A stretch of 64,000 nt of DNA from the NCBI GenBank assembly GCA_964250755.1, contig CAXUHB010000019.1, positions 1 through 64,000 on the forward strand, in the 5' to 3' direction. Below are positions 61,623-64,000 of the stretch, piece by piece. How positions within the stretch are numbered: the stretch's first letter is position 1; the number at the start of each line of letters is the position of its first letter. The translations under genes were made by a program, and so were the position numbers. The notes under the pieces were generated by a model. It made no database searches and was not told the DNA's origin. It saw nothing but the letters and a program-made list of their open reading frames with translations. This DNA is from DASWOJ01 sp964250755 (lineage in GTDB: Bacteria > Pseudomonadota > Alphaproteobacteria > Acetobacterales > Acetobacteraceae).

Positions 61623-62087
61623 ATGAACGCACTTGCTCAACTGGGGATGGTCTCGGAACTTCCGAGCGAAAACCAGACGATTGCAAGCTTTCGGTCCTTT
61701 GAGGGTGAGGACCGGAAAGATTACTTTGTGGAGCGGGACGGCATGAAGTTTGCCGGAACCCATCTCCTGGTTGATCTCTGGGGAGCGACCAATTTGGCCG
61801 ATCCCTCGCTGATTGATGCGGCACTGCGTGACGCGGCAATCCGCGCAGGGGCGACGATCCTGCACAGCCACTTCCACCACTTCACGCCCAACGGCGGCGT
61901 GTCGGGCGTGGTCGTGCTGGCAGAGAGCCACATTTCGATCCACACATGGCCGGAGCGCAATTTCGCTGCGGTGGACATCTTCATGTGCGGGGCGTGCGAC
62001 CCGCACGACGCCGTGCCGGTCCTGCGCAGCGCGTTCCATCCGGAACGGGTCGTGCTGGACGAGCAGCGGCGCGGCCGGGTCTCCTAG
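61623..62087 (+). CDS. speD: S-adenosylmethionine decarboxylase proenzyme
   Basis: Makes decarboxylated SAM, the aminopropyl donor for spermidine. It has 154 residues with the self-cleavage site intact: LAESHISIHTWPE with Glu101-Ser102, where Ser102 becomes the pyruvoyl group. The catalytic region includes His107 and Cys122/Cys125 (FMCGAC). The N-terminal 40 residues before GTHLLVDLWG are longer than in minimal SpeH forms. The ATG at 61623 follows a gap of 160 bp. Confidence 0.95.
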   Translation: MNALAQLGMVSELPSENQTIASFRSFEGEDRKDYFVERDGMKFAGTHLLVDLWGATNLADPSLIDAALRDAAIRAGATILHSHFHHFTPNGGVSGVVVLAESHISIHTWPERNFAAVDIFMCGACDPHDAVPVLRSAFHPERVVLDEQRRGRVS

Positions 62088-62168
62088 CAGCATCGTACCG
62101 CAGCGCTGACCTGCCCGGAGACTAGAACCGGGACAGGGTGGCGCTGCGCGTTCGCTTTGGAGGCAGGC

Positions 62169-63050
62169 ATGGGAGACTGGCTGAATGAAGCGCTGTATCC
62201 CGACTGGGGACAGCGGTTCCGGGTGCTGCACCGGCTGATCCAGGTTCGCAGCGCGCACCAGCACATCGAGGTCGTCGAAACCGCCTCGCACGGGCGGGTG
62301 CTGATGCTGGACGGGGCGGTGCAGATCACCGAAGCCGACGAGTTCGTCTATCAGGAAATGCTGGCGCATGTTCCGCTGCTTGCGCATGGCGCGGCCGAAC
62401 GGGTGCTCATCATCGGCGCCGGGGACGGCGGGGTGCTGCGCCGGGTGCTGCAGCACCGCAGAGTGGAGCAGGCCGTCATGGTCGAGATTGATGGCGAAGT
62501 CATGCGCCTCTGCCGGGAGCACCTGCCCGGCATCGGCGGGGATGCCTGGACCGACCCGCGGGCGCAAGTCATCACCGGCGACGGCATCGCTCATGTGGCT
62601 GCGGCGGCGACAGGATCCTATGATGTCATTATCGTGGACAGCACCGACCCCGTGGGCGTGGGTGAGGCGCTGTTCACGGCTGCGTTCTACGCCGATTGCG
62701 CCCGTGTGCTGTCGGCTGGCGGCGTCGTGGTGAACCAGGCCGGCGTGCCCTTCATGCAGCCAGACGAGTTGCGGGAGACGAGCCTGCGCCGGGCAGAGGC
62801 GTTCCCATATGTGTCGGCCTACACCGCGGCGGTTCCGACCTACGTCGGCGGGCTGATGGCGCTTGGGTTCGCGGCCAAGGTCCCCGGGCTGGACCAAGTG
62901 CCCCCTTCAGCCCTCCACGCCCGCGCAGAGGCAGCGGGCATATTGGGCGTCACCCGCTATTGGACCCCGGAGGTCCACGCAGCGGCTTTCCACCTGCCGC
63001 CGTACATCGCTGACCTTCTTCCCCCAAACGGTGCCGCGCCGGCTGGCTGA
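62169..63050 (+). CDS. speE: Spermidine synthase (polyamine aminopropyltransferase)
   Basis: Transfers an aminopropyl group from decarboxylated SAM to putrescine. It has 293 residues. The SAM-type loop is IIGAGDGGVLRR at 81-92, the catalytic Asp is in DSTDPVG at 157-163, and DEFVYQEMLAHVPL is the typical substrate block. GGAGG precedes the ATG at 62169. It lies 81 bp after speD and surely works with it; putrescine supply genes are elsewhere. Confidence 0.95.
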   Translation: MGDWLNEALYPDWGQRFRVLHRLIQVRSAHQHIEVVETASHGRVLMLDGAVQITEADEFVYQEMLAHVPLLAHGAAERVLIIGAGDGGVLRRVLQHRRVEQAVMVEIDGEVMRLCREHLPGIGGDAWTDPRAQVITGDGIAHVAAAATGSYDVIIVDSTDPVGVGEALFTAAFYADCARVLSAGGVVVNQAGVPFMQPDELRETSLRRAEAFPYVSAYTAAVPTYVGGLMALGFAAKVPGLDQVPPSALHARAEAAGILGVTRYWTPEVHAAAFHLPPYIADLLPPNGAAPAG

Positions 63051-63095
63051 CACCCGATTTGCTGGGCGGGCGCCGGCGCGGCTAGCGGGGCGAGA

Positions 63096-63293
63096 CTACT
63101 GCCGTCCGCGCTCGTCCGCTTCGGGCGCCTGCTCGTGCTTGCTGCCGCCGGGTTCTAGGGTTTCCGCGCCGCTGCGCGTGCCGCCGAAGCGGTCGGCGCC
63201 ATTCTCGTCCTCGGCGCCGGGCTTCTTGTGGTTGCCGGTGTTCTGCTCGTCGTCGGTGTGCTTGATGGTCTCTTCGGTGTGGGGCTGCTTCAT
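63096..63293 (-). CDS. Small hydrophilic protein
   Basis: A 65-residue, highly charged protein (HTEETIKHTDDEQNTGNHKK, GSKHEQAPEADERGRQ) with no hydrophobic core, predicted disordered. AAGGAG lies before the ATG at 63293. It resembles small stress-type hydrophilic proteins but no family is recognised. It lies between convergent speE and fliP. Confidence 0.55.
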   Translation of the reverse strand: MKQPHTEETIKHTDDEQNTGNHKKPGAEDENGADRFGGTRSGAETLEPGGSKHEQAPEADERGRQ

Positions 63294-63355
63294 GGCGCGC
63301 TCCTTCTGGGCTGCGCCGCTGCAACGCGCCGCCGCACGCAGGTTTCCCGGAGAGG

Positions 63356-64000
63356 TCACGGCAGCACGAAGCCCTGCACCAGGCTGCCCGACACCAGCCG
63401 CCAGCCATCGGCCAGCACAAAGAAGATCAGCTTGAACGGCAGCGACACCGCGTTGGGCGGCAGCATCATCATGCCCAGGCTCATGAGGACGCTGCCGATG
63501 ACCAAGTCTATGACCAGGAACGGCAGGTAGAGCAGGAATCCCATCTCGAACGCCCGGCGCAGCTCGCCGACCATGAAGGCCGGGACCAGCGCCCGCCAGC
63601 CCGCGGCATCCGGCGTCGGGACGGCGGGCAGGTTGGCCAGGTCCAGGAACAGCTGCAGGTCGGCCCCGCGCACGTTGGCGGCCATGAAGCGGCGGAACGG
63701 CTCGGCAGCCAGGCGCAGACCCTCGATCTCGCCGACGGTGCCCTGCATCATTGGCTGCAGGCCGGCGCTCCAGGACTGGTCCATGGCGGGCTGCATCACG
63801 AAGAAGGTCAGGAACAGCGCCAGGCCGATCAGCACGGTGTTGGGCGGCGTGCCCTGTGCGCCGATGGCGCTGCGCAGCAGCGACAGCACGATGATGATGC
63901 GGGTGAAAGCGGTGCCCATCACGAGCAGGCTGGGCGCCAGGGACAGCAGCGTGACCAGCGCCGTCAGTTGCACCAGCCGGCCCGTCGCCCCTGCCTGCCC
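63356..64000 (-). CDS. fliP: Flagellar export gate protein FliP, partial
   Basis: Core subunit of the flagellar type III export gate. Only the C-terminal 214 residues are in the window; the start lies beyond the right edge. Diagnostic segments are VMGTAFTRIIIVLSLLRSAI, GTPPNTVLIGLALFLTFFVM, and FEMGFLLYLPFLVIDLVIGS with VLMSLGMMMLPP. The gene ends PLVQGFVLP-like (LVQGFVLP). Confidence 0.95.
   Translation of the reverse strand, partial: GQAGATGRLVQLTALVTLLSLAPSLLVMGTAFTRIIIVLSLLRSAIGAQGTPPNTVLIGLALFLTFFVMQPAMDQSWSAGLQPMMQGTVGEIEGLRLAAEPFRRFMAANVRGADLQLFLDLANLPAVPTPDAAGWRALVPAFMVGELRRAFEMGFLLYLPFLVIDLVIGSVLMSLGMMMLPPNAVSLPFKLIFFVLADGWRLVSGSLVQGFVLP

Overview
The window is a gene-dense, very GC-rich bacterial chromosome segment with almost no spacing between genes and many 4-bp ATGA overlaps. 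The gene set points to an alphaproteobacterium of the Rhodospirillales, probably Acetobacteraceae-like. The evidence is a DnaA-like HdaA with a clamp motif, an aa3 oxidase subunit IV, FliX beside dksA and flgI, a FlgJ lacking a muramidase domain, a single-cysteine DksA, and a proteobacterial SpeD/SpeE pair. No rRNA, tRNA, CRISPR array or insertion sequence was seen.

Layout. 1-5.8 kb: a polyphosphate kinase fragment, hdaA, an AI-2E/PerM permease and a CDP-alcohol phosphatidyltransferase on the minus strand, divergent from purM-purN, then a small cytochrome oxidase subunit. 6.2-6.9 kb: an exported protein with a PEP-CTERM tail. 6.9-19.3 kb: a nitrate assimilation locus. Its minus strand carries, in transcription order, a 30-heptad Asn-repeat protein, a NarK-type transporter, nasA, a small conserved-looking protein, nirB, nirD and nrtA-nrtB-nrtD. 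Divergent from these is a NasT-like protein that joins a receiver-like domain, an RNA-binding ANTAR domain and two P-box (nitrate-sensor-like) motifs in one chain. 19.4-27.6 kb: a VOC protein, a secreted protein coupled to a YjbQ-family protein, and a five-gene peptide-type ABC importer. 27.6-32.3 kb: an OsmC protein, a translationally coupled vitamin B6 cluster (pdxA-pdxJ-PPOX flavoprotein), NADAR and TerC proteins. 32.7-43.1 kb: dnaB, cfa, a Gfo/Idh/MocA oxidoreductase, a DHA2 transporter, and a coupled set of alpha/beta hydrolase, membrane-bound aminopropyltransferase-like protein and exported PIMT-like methyltransferase. 43.3-64 kb: flagellar genes (flgN-flgJ-flgI, fliX, dksA, flgF-flgG-flgA-flgH, fliL and followers, fliP). 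This cluster is interrupted by a 1,373-residue RTX-like secreted protein with a sugar-type binding protein, and by speD-speE.

How it works together. Nitrate would enter through NarK and NrtABD and be reduced by NasA and NirBD, with the fused NasT-like protein as the likely sensor and antiterminator. Two 16-bp sigma-54 sites with identical sequence precede flgI and flgF, which fits FliX/FlbD/sigma-54 control of flagellar genes.

Genome-scale signals. Three families of paired inverted repeats sit in the intergenic gaps, and some supply ribosome binding sites or even coding sequence. The palindrome RTCGAY is almost absent from the whole window: Ile-Asp is written with ATA or ATT instead of ATC.
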